From: Aquatica leii
Taxonomy: Eukaryota; Arthropoda; Insecta; Coleoptera; Lampyridae
Assembly: GCA_035610365.1 (NCBI GenBank)
Contig: CM069432.1
Span: 240,340,104 to 240,404,103, forward strand
DNA length: 64,000 nucleotides
Direction: 5' to 3'
Shown here in pieces: positions 54,176 to 64,000 of the stretch. Position 1 is the stretch's first letter; every line of letters starts with the position of its first letter. Under the pieces are notes generated by a model. It was not told the DNA's origin. It ran no database searches and saw only the letters and a list, made by a program, of their open reading frames with translations. The position numbers and the translations under genes are program-made.

Positions 54176-55071
54176 GCTGTTTTTCTAACAAAAAAGAAAG
54201 CGAGAGACAGCTAACTCAGTTGTTCCGAAGATAGAGTCGTAAAGTTCGTGGTGTTAAATTATAAAATGAAGCTAAAAAGGCGTGAAAACCAGGAAAGATT
54301 TAAATTGGAAACACCGTTTAAATCTACCCGCAACTGAAAAAGAACAAATGACAAGACGGAAGTGGAAACACAAAATATATATTTATTTTATCACAGAGAG
54401 TAGTTCGAAGAAGACGAAGAAGGTACAAAAGTATAGCTATATAAATTTTCCAAACACTAATACATGTGTCGGTATCACAGACAAAATATAAGTTACGCCC
54501 TCGACTGGAACACGTCATACAGCAAAGTGACCTAATCGCTCTAACTGTTACATTCAACAAAGGAATGACTTTACATTAGGAAATTCAATTACAAAAGTAC
54601 AAAAATCGAAGATCTAGAGAATCAAAGCGCACCTTATTATAATATGTGACACAACAAAAAGATTTTAACATTAATTGTGATTACAACCTATTATGTACGT
54701 ACGGTCGACTGACCACAAAACTATTAAGGATTAAAGTAAAATTGTAATACAATTAGTTTCCTCCAGATATGCACTAGCTGGTGCATATCCTGTCAGCATT
54801 ACCTAAAACTCAATTGAAATCTAACACAAAAGAAAACGTACATACGGCGTTATCACAAGTAAACCCTTTTTAATTCATACGATCACTAAAAATAAGCGAA
54901 TGCGCAGACTGCTTACCCCAAATAGACCTTCACTAGATTTCAACAACCTTATAAATCATATGCACATAGGTGTGCAAAATATGTAACAATGAAAGCCTTG
55001 TCAGGCATTTACAATGCTAGACGATGTTCGCGTCTTTCAAACTTTACCGGAAAAATAAATTCGTGTTTTGA

Positions 55072-55104
55072 CACTAGAACCGCCGAGGAGACAAATTTGT
55101 CCCT
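55072..55104. repeat. Orphan piggyBac-type terminal repeat
   Basis: CACTAGAACCGCCGAGGAGA then CAAATTTGTCCC matches the ends of the piggyBac copy at 59227-61687. It is in the orientation of a left end, without a partner nearby and without TTAA at its border. Confidence 0.7.
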
Positions 55105-55109
55105 TTTAT

Positions 55110-56473
55110 AGATTCAAATCGTTCTCAGAAGAGTATTTATGTATGTACGACTTTGCCGCTTTATGACTTTGTCTCATTATAGGCTTAGTTTGTAACGTTT
55201 CCGTTACTGTTATTACTTGATTTTAAATTATCTGTATTAGTTTAACTAAATTTGCGTGTAAACCTTCCTTTATTTTTATTTTGTGGAGTTCCTACTTTTT
55301 CAGGGCGTTGCCAGCCTTAAGATTCATTCGGTACTGAGTCTGTGACGAGTACACAAGTAGTACTACATTTGTTGAAGTCATGTAGTTTCTTTATCTTAAC
55401 TAATATCTACAATATCTTTATTAAAAAAGTCTGTGTTAATAATACAGGTATGTCTTTTATTTCTATTTTGTTGGGTTTATCTAATTCCCAGTTTCTATTT
55501 GTTTTAGACTTTTTTTTATACCGATTCCTATTTTACCTTTAACGAAATTATCATTATCTTAATAAGTCTAATGGGTTTGATATATGCATAATACAATAAA
55601 TACCAACGATCCGAATCGATTTTCGTAAAGAAAATACGCCTTGATCATCGTTTTTATGGGAAATTTCCCAAGGTTATCCGTCAATTTCAACGTTGGACGA
55701 CATCAACTTTGCATTCCATTGGAAATTTGATCCGTATGCGTGAGTTGCCTTTATCTCTACATTCCTTTTCGTTGATAACTGCCTTAGCAACAAACTTGAG
55801 TTTTCTTCTTGTTAAATAACTTGCATCTTAACGTAACTTGTTAAATACTAAATGATAAAATTTCTCTAATTAAAATCAATATTACAATTGCCTAGTGCAA
55901 ATATTTAAAGTAACTTAAATAAAATTGTTTTCTTACTATGTGTAAAGAAATACCGGTATTCTCTTAATTTTAAGTTTAATCAATTAAATGATAAAAGTTT
56001 CTATTTTTAGTTTTAAGTAACTACTGAATTTTATATTATTGTTTTTGTTTTGTTTTTGAATATAGGATTATAAATCTTATGAGAGTGAATTAATGAATCT
56101 TTTTATGTTGTGTAACTTTAATTGCAGATAAGACTTTAATAGTTTAGTCTTAAAATGAAACTATTTGGCATCCCTGACATCAGAAGTTAATTGACCAATT
56201 TTGACAATTTTTCTAATTGTTTGATTGATTTCTTATATAGTTTGTTAGCGCGCTCTTCTCTTACCTAAATTACCTGAGTTGCGCTACAATTTTTGGCATC
56301 CCTTGTGGGGAAAATAACTGAATGAATTAACAAATTTGAATGGAAAATAATTTAGTTTGCGAATTTGTGCGAATTGTTTTTCTCTTCTTTTGAATACACC
56401 TTTGGATTAGAAATATCGTTTCTATATCTGAATTGATTTTCGTTATCTCGTATCGTATCTTTATTTATCTAAA
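55110..56473. other. AT-rich sequence upstream of the Ty3/gypsy gag
   Basis: Expected to hold the 5' LTR. TGGCATCCCTTGTGGGG at 56294 could be a tRNA primer-binding site just after an LTR end, and TGGCATCCCTGACATC occurs at 56168, but I could not find the LTR start or a second LTR. Confidence 0.35.
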
Positions 56474-57830
56474 ATGTCTCTTATCTATGCCTTACTTTCT
56501 GAAGAAATTAGTTATGAAATTTCTATCAGAGGACAAACTCCTTTGTCTACTCCGGATCAACGTCGTAGACAGTTGCGTTCTATTCTGCATTGCGAATCTA
56601 GTGACGAATCTAAAGTTCTAGTGTCTACCTATGCTTTTGAGCAAGATGCCTCCGAAGTATCTACTTCTTTGAATGATTTAACTACGAAAATTTATGGTCT
56701 TTCTGATTTTTCTTCTGGAAGTCCTGAAGTTAAACGTCTGCAGTACCGTTTATCTCATGTTATCGACCGAATTTCTCGAATTATTGCCGAAAATGATGAA
56801 AGAAAAAATATAGTCTCTAAATTAAACGAATCTTTTGTTGATTTGGAAGGCGAATTTCTTTTACGTTTGGATAGTGTCTCCGACATTGAGTCACAATTAC
56901 AAAATACCTCAATTAAAGAAACTACCGTATCTCATTCATATAGTATGCCTGTTTGTAAATGGAATGTGAAGTTTTCTGGTTCCTCAAGTAAAAGTAATTT
57001 GATCCAGTTTTTAGAAAAAGTTCATGAATTACGTTTAGCTCGTAATATTTCTTTCCAAGAATTATTCGACTCTGCCGTTGATCTTTTTGAAGAACAAGCT
57101 CTTATCTGGTATCGTTCTGTTCGACATACCGTAAATAACTGGCACGATTTGGAAAAACTTTTGAAAGAAACTTTTCTTCCATTTTCTTATGATGACGATC
57201 TTTTTATCTGAAATTAAGCAGCGTACTCAAGGAGAAAACGAGAGTGTTGCTATCTTTATTGCTATAATGCAAGGTATGTTTAATAGATTGTCTACACCTC
57301 CCTCAGTTGAAGATCAACTTCGTATAGTAAAAAGAAATCTTCATCCTTTCTTTATCTCACATTTGGTTTTACAGGATACTCCAACGTTTCCTATTCTCTT
57401 AGACATTTGTCGTAAGTTGGAAAATAGTCGCCAACAAATTAAAAAATATCATCCGCCGCCTTCAAAGAAAGTGAATGTTCTCTTAGCTCCTGACTTTGCC
57501 TATACTGATGATGTCAATATGACTGATTCAATCCCGGAATTATCTTTGTCTGTCGTTACGTGTTGGAATTGTCAAAATAATGGACATATCTATTCTGACT
57601 GTAAATTACCTAAGAAAATTTTCTGTTATGGGTGTGGAACTCCCAATATAATTAAGTCGAAGTGTACTTCTTGTTCCTCTAAACGTAATGTGGTTTCTGA
57701 AATTCCTGCTGGTCAACCAACTGTTTCTCTTTCAAAAAACGAGTCTGGCGCACGAAGAGGTGCAGTGTGTCCCGAAAATCCAAGACATCTCAACAAAAAT
57801 ATCTCCCGTACCATCCGAAAAAAAGAGTAA
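56474..57830 (+). pseudogene. Ty3/gypsy gag, one frameshift
   Basis: ATG at 56474 starts a 245-codon frame. One indel near 57200 ('SYDDDL|LSEIKQRTQ') shifts to the frame that runs to TAA 57828-57830. The capsid-like region has 'VCKWNVKFSGSSSKSNLIQF' then LEKV and 'LIWYRSVRHTVNNWHDLEKL'. The nucleocapsid zinc knuckle is 'CWNCQNNGHIYSDC' (CX2CX4HX4C) at about 57560, with a second Cys pair ('CYGCG') after it. Gag would form the particle and bind the RNA. Apart from the indel the frame is clean. Confidence 0.88.
57818..57824 (+). promoter_or_regulatory. Likely -1 ribosomal frameshift site (A AAA AAA)
   Basis: Seven A residues are placed as X XXY YYZ in the gag frame (CGA AAA AAA GAG TAA), three bases before the gag stop. 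Reading one base back enters the protease frame (open from 57767). A -1 shift here is the common way for gypsy elements to make Gag-Pol. A stimulating structure downstream was not examined. Confidence 0.65.
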
Positions 57831-58913
57831 GGTCATCTAAAACTGACTTTTCTAAAAATGAATGGTCTGCTTGGTTACAAACCATTTCTAAGTTTTATCG
57901 TAACTCTACCTCACAGTGTTTACCTGAATTATCTCCTCTCTTTGTCTCTATGCCAAATGACAATCGTCCCTACATTAAGTTTTTCTTGAATAATCAAGAA
58001 CATATAGCTCTTTTAGACACAGGTGCAAATATCTCTGTTCTAGGTAAAGATGCTTTACATGTCGTTTCTTCTTTCTCTACAGTTTTTAACGATCCCTCTA
58101 TTCTTATATCTACTGCCTCAAACAGTATCTCATGTTGTTGAAATTCCTATTAGTATTAATAGTGTCACCAAGCATGTGAAATTTTATGTCGTGCCTACTA
58201 TTTCTACTAGCTTTATTTTTGGAATGGATTTCTGTCATTTGTTTAATATATCTATGGATTTTCTTTCTTCCTCGTTCTCTATACCTAAAGAAGTTTCTGT
58301 TTGTAGTGTAAATAAAGTTAAGGGTCTCTTTGATCAAGTTCCTGAAAATATCAGTAAACTTGAAGATATTGTTAAGAAATTTGAGTCGTTATCTCCTGAT
58401 ACCTTTTTACCTGAAACGCATTTATCTTCTCACTATATCGATACTGGTAATACTAGGCCAATTAAACACCGTAAAGGTTCCTTAACTGTTCCTGCTGACT
58501 ATCCTTCTCGTTCTGTTAATCTTCTTCAAAATTTTGAATTAATTCCTGATGACTGGTATAAAAGTATGTTATCTAAAGTTGTATCTAATCCCGTTGATTA
58601 TCCTGATTTTACAGTAAAGGATGGTATTTTATATAAACATTTGCGTCGCAAACATAATATAGTTTCTAACCTATCTGATTGGAAAATTGTCGTACCTACT
58701 GAAAATAGAAATAAAATTATTTCTGAATTCCATGACGAAGTTACTTCTGGTCATTTTGGAGTTTTTAAAACTGTCTCTCGTATTACCGAATTTTATTATT
58801 GGCCAAAATTATTATCTTCTGTTAAGAAATATGTCTCTAATTGTTTAGTTTGTGGTTCTCAAAAAGCTCCTAATGTTGCTCGTGCTGGATTGATGGGCAA
58901 ATACAAAAATTAA
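57821..58913 (+). pseudogene. Ty3/gypsy pol: protease, deleted RT/RNase H, integrase zinc finger
   Basis: Protease with 'EHIALLDTGANISVLGKDAL' (DTGA active site, about 58005). A frameshift occurs near 58115-58130, after which 'FIFGMDFCHLFNISMDF' completes the protease. Then 'DTGNTRPIKHRKGSLTVPAD' then YPSRSV shows an in-frame junction that skips the reverse transcriptase and most of RNase H. Next come 'WKIVVPTENRNKIISEFHDE' and VTSGHFGVFKTVSRITEFYYWPKLLSSVKKYVSNCLVC, an intact HHCC zinc-binding domain of integrase. The catalytic core of integrase is absent. Confidence 0.87.
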
Positions 58914-58980
58914 GTAAGTGTAATAAATGTCTTCCAATAATCAAAAAAATGTTCAAAAATATTTAATTATTTAATGTTGT

Positions 58981-59022
58981 GACATATGTTTCGGCTAATT
59001 TAAAACTTTTAGCCATCTTCGG
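58981..59022 (-). ncRNA. Degenerate hammerhead-like motif
   Basis: On the minus strand: CCGAAGA (core CUGANGA with U to C), U, GGCUAAAAG, loop, UUAGCC, GAAAC, AUAU, GUC. Stem II pairs GGCUAA with UUAGCC, stem III is AC/GU with an AUAU loop, as in the hammerhead at 20192-20252. The core change would abolish activity. It may be a relic of a Penelope-type or other retroelement end. Confidence 0.45.
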
Positions 59023-59063
59023 ACTACAATAATAAAAAAATACTAACAAATAAGATGTACATC

Positions 59064-59153
59064 AATTAATTAAGAAAACTTACCACAAGTGGTAATTAAT
59101 TAAGAAAACTTACCACAAGTGGTAATTAATTAAGAAAACTTACCACTTGTGGT
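59064..59153. repeat. Three tandem units of 30 bp with internal palindromes
   Basis: Units start every 30 bases (59064, 59094, 59124) and contain AATTAATTAAGAAAACTTACC plus the palindrome ACCACAAGTGGT; the third unit reads ACCACTTGTGGT instead. Both TTAATTAA and ACCACNNGTGGT are self-complementary. Confidence 0.8.
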
Positions 59154-59226
59154 TGCGCTACAAGTTTAAAATGTGATAATTATATTTTCTCTTAATTTTT
59201 TACTTTTTGATTTATAACCAGTTATA

Positions 59227-61687
59227 CCTAGAACCGCCGTGGGGGACATTTTTGTCTCCTACACATAAAGCGCATAATTAATGTGTTTGAGTCAATCCAA
59301 AAAATTTATTATTGTGTGTGTGCCTTATCATCAGTTTTCAACGTGTTTGCGCATGCATTTTGATGATTCATTTGATACATTTCGGGTCACAGTAGAAGAA
59401 TTTGTCTGGTTTTTTTCCTGCAACACCACTTCAGTCGAGTGCGAATAATAGAAGACAGTGGAAACTGTGTGAATTACTGTGGCAAATAAGCGTGCATTGA
59501 CAGAAAAAGAGTTACTCGAAGCCCTACAAGATTTACCGTATGATCATTCGGAAAATTTCAATTATTCCGGTTTACCAGCATATTCAGAGCATTCTGAATA
59601 TGAACCTCGTAATTCTCCGGATACTTCTTTCGATTCCGACAACGACCAAATTGCAGGTCAGTCCCTGCTGAAATACTTATAACTACTTATATTTACATTC
59701 ACATTCAGATCACGACCAGAAAGTTGCTAATTGTGTAAAGATTTCATCTGAACGAAGTCGTCCATGTCATAAGATAAGGAAATTTTAATTTTCAAATAGC
59801 CCAAGTACTTCAACCAATACGTTGCCCGCTGCTACACAGCAATGTTCACTCGGCAACTCTACTTCTAATGTCTATCAAGCAGTAATTCCTAGCAGCGCAA
59901 AAAATTTGATAACACACGGTGAGAGTGTAAGCGGGCGAAAACGTAAAATAGTTCCGAATTCAACTTTTTTTCCTGGAAATGAAATTACGGCACCTGACAA
60001 AACTAAATGGACTGTAATAGCACTTGGCGACATTAGATGCGGTCGACGAGAACAACCAAATATTTTGAAAGAAGTTCCTGGTCCAACAAGTTTCGCAAAG
60101 CAAAATATAGACGTCTGTAAGGTATCAAGTGCTTGGTCCCTGATTGTTGATGACAATATTTTGAAACATATTAAAATATGCACTGAACAAGAAGAAGAAC
60201 TCTTGAAGAATTAAAATCGTTTATAGCAATTTTATATCCCGTGAGGCAACTGGAGCCCGTGGACTTGAATTAGAAACATTGTGGTCAACAAAGTGGGGCT
60301 TGCCTTTTGCCCGTGAAAGTATGACACACAATCGCTTTCGGGAAATTATGAGATTTGATCAAAAAAGCAACCGTTCAGTACGCTTACAAACAGATAAGTT
60401 CGCTCTTATGTCACATATTTGGGAAGCTTTTATCGCAAACAGCCAAAAATGCTACAAACCAGGGGCATATATTTCAGTTGACGAACAGCTTTTTCCATAA
60501 AAAGCTAGATGCAGGTTCACGCAATTCATGGGTTCCAAACCTGATAAATATGGACAAAAATTTTGGCTTGCAGTGGACAAAGATGCGAAATATACTATAA
60601 ACGGCTTCCCTTATTTGGGAAAAGATGATCAAAGACCTGCTAATCAACGCCTTGGGGACTATGTAGTTTTGCGTTTGATGCAGCCATACCTCAACAGCGG
60701 ACGTAATGTAACATGTGATAACTTTTTTACTTCTTATTCATTAGCTGAAAATTTGAAGAAAAAGGGTACAAGCATGGTCGGAACTGTAAATCGCGCACGA
60801 AGAGAAATACCTACGGTAATCAAGAAGGCACGTGAAGAACTATATTCTACAATAGTGCTAAAAAAAGACAGTGCAACATTGACAGTTTATCAGGGAAAAG
60901 AAAACAAAAACGTTCTTCTTATTAGTACTATGCATTTCGGTGTTCAAATTAACTCAGATGGTAAGAAAAAACCGAACACAATTAAATTTTATAATGAAAG
61001 TAAATATGGAGTAGATGTAGTAGACCAAATGTGTAGGAAGTACTCCGTAAAAGCTGCATCCCTCAGAAGCCCTGTGCATACGTTTTACAATATCCTTGAT
61101 GTTGCGGGAATAAATTCGAGGGTTTTATACAACAAAACAACAGGAACGAGTATCAGCCGCAGTAATTTTCTGTTAACTTTGGCTGAAGAGCTTCAGATAT
61201 CTCAAAAACTCCCTTATATTCTCAGAGTCTTGAAGAAAATAGAGCAAATGAAACAACAACAGCGCGTCGGAAATGTCAAGTCAAAGCATCTTGCAATTTC
61301 AATAAAGGTAACAAAATATGCTCAAAGTGCAATAAAATTAGTTGAAAAAAGTGTATGGGAAAAGAAACACTAACAGTGATTTGTGTGAAGTGTTTATAAT
61401 TTTAGGAACTCTGTTATGCAACAAGTTTTTTTTCACAGAATTTTGTTCTATTACTGTTTTGTCGTTTAACTTTAATGTTAATAATAAAAAGGTGTTTTTT
61501 CTGATATTATATTTATTGAACTACATTTGTTTTTGTACTATATTTTCACTTTTTTAACAAAATTCTTTAATTATTTGTAAGCGATAAATAAACTAAAATA
61601 ATTGTTATAACAAAAAAATAATAAGTACCAGCTCAAAATAGATGTTTCACCACGGGGACAATTTTGTCCCCCTCGGCGGTTCTAGTG
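59227..61687 (+). mobile_element. PiggyBac-type DNA transposon, copy 2
   Basis: The left end CCTAGAACCGCCGTGGGGGA (59227) and right end CCCCTCGGCGGTTCTAGTG (to 61687) are inverted, with the subterminal GGGGACAA-TT-TTGTCCCC palindrome at the right end (61654-61671) and a mutated version at the left. TTAA follows the right end (61688-61691); the left flank has TTATA, a changed TTAA. The transposase gene lies between. Length is 2461 bp. Confidence 0.87.
59479..61440 (+). pseudogene. PiggyBac-type transposase, copy 2, with frameshifts
   Basis: Four frames in order. 59479-59682 is an acidic N-terminus ('SEHSEYEPRNSPDTSFDSDN'). 59822-60214 carries 'KTKWTVIALGDIRCGRREQP' then the 'NILKEVPGPT' segment. 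60279-60500 carries 'WSTKWGLPFARESMTHNRFR' and 'ISVDEQLFP', the first catalytic Asp. 60528-61373 carries 'GSKPDKYGQKFWLAVD', 'VTCDNFFTSYSLAENLKKKG' (second Asp), 'YGVDVVDQMCRKYSVK' (third Asp) and the long C-terminal helices. A further shift reaches a Cys-rich tail near 61320 ('KICSKCNK', 'ICVKC'). All three catalytic Asp of the DDD triad are visible, but no single frame is complete. Compared with copy 1 this one is much better preserved. Confidence 0.9.
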
Positions 61688-61691
61688 TTAA

Positions 61692-64000
61692 CAATTATGA
61701 CGTTTGGTCCCTTAATTCACCAACGGAAAGTGGGCATATCGAGAATAAATGTCATACTAGTAAATTTTAACTGTACCAAATTTTTAACATAACAAATTAG
61801 CCTGTCATTAAAATTTTCTGAAGAAACCCATAAACATAACTCAACTTGCCCAGTATTTTTTCTCATACAAACATCGAAATCTTAATTGATTTATACCATT
61901 AATAACGTGGATGTTCCCATATTCTTAAATGTGAGTATTGCGTTAGCACACCTGCTGTTTTCTTAGCGTGAACAAACACGGAAAAAATATTAAGAGTAAA
62001 TCAAACTTGTAGATACGGGCAACATTCATACAACGCGAGAAACCATAACAAGGTTTTTTAACATAACAACTTTCTACTAACGTTACAAGACTCACTTGAT
62101 TATAGGATGAAAAAATTACATATTCAAAATTAGCACTTCATAACTACTATTTTCTTTATATTCTTAAGTAACAAGATTGCTAAATCACAATACATTTGTT
62201 CCGTTGAAAATTTTCTTTTATGCAACATTTTTTTATGTTTAAACCAGTAAATATTTTCATAGTATATTAGATTCATTTGGTAATTAACTTTATCTTGCAT
62301 TTTCTAAACAAAACTGTTTGACATAACAGCATTAAAACGGTTTTCAGTCCAAAACAATGGTTTGCAATATCACTTCTTTAAGTAAGATTTTTCTATTACC
62401 TTCTTGGTTTTTAAAGTTCCATTCCTAAGAATAATGGCCATTAATTATTAACTTTTACTTGAAATTAATGTGTTAAAAAAATTAAAGTAGTAAATTTCAT
62501 GTTAACTAAAGTTGTATGTATTTAATACATGTAAATTACTCACTATATTTTAGATGAATCACTAAAAGTCCAGAATTAAATAATTGTAACCATTATAACT
62601 TGTAATATAAAAGCATACAAATTGACATAAAATAATACAAAGTTTTGACATATAGGTTTGTAATTTTGGTTTGCGGAACCACCAAGATGTTTTAGACATT
62701 TAAATTTAGGATATTTATTACTTACAACGTTTTCCGCCTTTAAAGCTTTTTAAAGTTATTTTTTATCCGCGTCACTTGTTCTTCTCGTAAAAATGTTTAT
62801 TTCACTTTGATAAATATCTAAATATATAGTAGTGGAAGTATAGTGTATAACCAAATAATGTGCATTTCTAACTCGTAGCAATTGCAGTCTCGACTTCGGC
62901 TCAGCTGCAAACTTTATACTCGTTTGCAATGACTACCACTCCTTATTCGTTTTAATAATTAATTACAGGCGATGTAGAAAAAAGTAGTAAGCATTATTTA
63001 TTTCCTTCTCTCGATCTACTATTTGTTATGGTAATAACTGATTTACAAACCGACGTTTTTTAATCTGAAATATCAACATCAATAAACCTTTATTAAGAAA
63101 ACGTATTTTAAACCAGCTGTATTGCCATAATATTTTTAAAATTTCAAAATGCAAAGTTTTAAATTTTTAAATGAACAAATATGAAGTAAAACATACTTTT
63201 TTGTCGTAACTTTAAAAATTACATATGATTTTTATATAGAAATGAATTTGTTACTCAATTTGTACTTATCGATATTTACGGTACTTGCACTATAAACGAC
63301 GCGTTCAAATATATCACAAGTTTGCATATACAAGCATTCAGTGTAAATATAATTTACAGCGGAATATTCTGTTTGCGCACTAAAAATGTTCTTTACAACG
63401 AATTTACTGAACTGCTTTTAAGTCGTCATAAAGGTTAATGATGAAATGATTTGTTATTGAGATGAAAAGTAAGCTTTATGCTCAATCAAAATTTTTCATA
63501 TAAAAATTTCTTCAAGCAGTAACAAACTTAATATAGAAATATTCATTATTGTCGATGTGATACGAAAGTAATTGTAGCACCGCTTTTATTCAAAACCAAC
63601 GACAACGGTTTGGAAAGCCAACTCGAGTAAGAATAGCAATTGTTGATGTTCGAACATCATTAAAAATAAATTTTAATTGATTTAAAAAAATACAAGTGTC
63701 AAGCTGCAATTAAATTTTGAAATTAAATTTTAGGCATTAGATAAAAATTAACTTTTTCGATTTTTGAGTTGAGTAAAATGCTGATTGGATTATAAAACGA
63801 CAATGAACTGATTTGAAGAAACAAATACGTAATAAATATTTTATTATTCGACTTTCTTTAATTTATAATAAAAATAAAGTTTCGTTAAAACCGTAAACAA
63901 CAATATTGTTTTTTAATACAATTGCAATGTAAACTTGAGCATATAATAGGAAGAAAATACTTTTCGCAGTTTAAATTAATGAGGGTGGCCAGTTTTTGAA
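61692..64000. other. AT-rich sequence, no gene recognised
   Basis: Contains the second block of the dispersed repeat (about 61860-61965, matching 14395-14480). Otherwise no coding similarity, RNA gene or clear repeat was seen. The sulfatase exons that must follow exon 2 are not here either. Confidence 0.45.

Larger units (their letters stand above)
50336..55060. other. Long AT-rich region without recognised gene
   Basis: No coding similarity found on either strand. It includes tandem duplications (51812-51965 and 52317-52392), copy B of a dispersed repeat (54050-54175) and a block with AATCAAAGCGCACC at about 53709 and 54617, which suggests repeated units about 900 bp apart. Family unknown. 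Confidence 0.45.
56474..58915 (+). mobile_element. Ty3/gypsy LTR retrotransposon, internally deleted and 3'-truncated
   Basis: Contains gag with a zinc knuckle, a protease and the HHCC zinc-binding domain of integrase, all on the + strand. The reverse transcriptase and most of RNase H are absent: protease-RT linker sequence ('HYIDTGNTRPIKHR') runs straight into the end of RNase H ('VPADYPSRS'). After the integrase zinc finger the sequence breaks off at 58915. No 3' LTR was seen. Confidence 0.85.

Noticed and set aside
55342..55542. 66-codon hydrophobic frame before the gypsy element
   Set aside because: Low-complexity T-rich frame without similarity.

Overview
The window looks like AT-rich insect nuclear DNA, most likely from a beetle. 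It holds one recognisable host gene, an arylsulfatase B-type sulfatase on the + strand. Two of its exons are visible, at 21065-21163 and 43834-43993. They join in frame (...ADDL|GWND...) across a 22.7-kb intron, and the remaining exons must lie beyond position 64000. Almost everything else that can be recognised is transposable-element sequence, which is typical of an insect genome carrying mariner, piggyBac, hAT, Tigger, Penelope, BEL/Pao and Ty3 families. The beetle assignment is an impression from the repeat types and the sulfatase sequence, not something proved here.

Layout, left part. 1-5500 has degenerate Penelope copies, a LINE remnant and two Tc1 remnants in opposite orientation. 6240-6550 is an orphan heat-shock-type promoter (HSE array, TATA box, initiator, short leader with a splice donor) without its gene. 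6965-8864 is a mariner-type transposon with about 360-bp terminal inverted repeats. 9010-9655 is a foldback around another mariner fragment. 12240-13938 is a decayed piggyBac copy with a TTAA end. 15715-17530 is a decayed gene of a large multicopy DDE-like family. 17579-18115 has three tandem units of about 210 bp. 20192-20252 (minus strand) folds as a canonical type I hammerhead ribozyme.

Intron 1 of the sulfatase (21164-43833) is packed with transposons: two 5'-truncated BEL/Pao elements on the minus strand, one of them split by a 2578-bp DNA transposon with CACTG termini, a TAT target duplication and a poorly classified transposase. It also holds a hAT/ZMYM1-like pseudogene, a mariner-like remnant, a tandem Penelope element with an uninterrupted 868-aa RT plus GIY-YIG reading frame between two 875-bp pseudo-LTRs, and a Tigger/pogo element with iterated motifs in both ends.

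Right part. After exon 2 come a deleted hAT element with a perfect 8-bp target duplication, a second hAT-like gene, a LINE fragment, a long AT-rich stretch, a Ty3/gypsy element with a likely -1 frameshift site and an internal deletion of its RT/RNase H, a second hammerhead-like relic, and a piggyBac copy with clear inverted repeats and TTAA.

The items most worth following up are the hammerhead motifs, the CACTG/TAT transposon, the Penelope array, the orphan heat-shock promoter and the iterated Tigger ends. Boundaries of decayed elements were judged by eye and may be off by tens of bases. I saw no tRNA, rRNA, CRISPR array or bacterial sequence.
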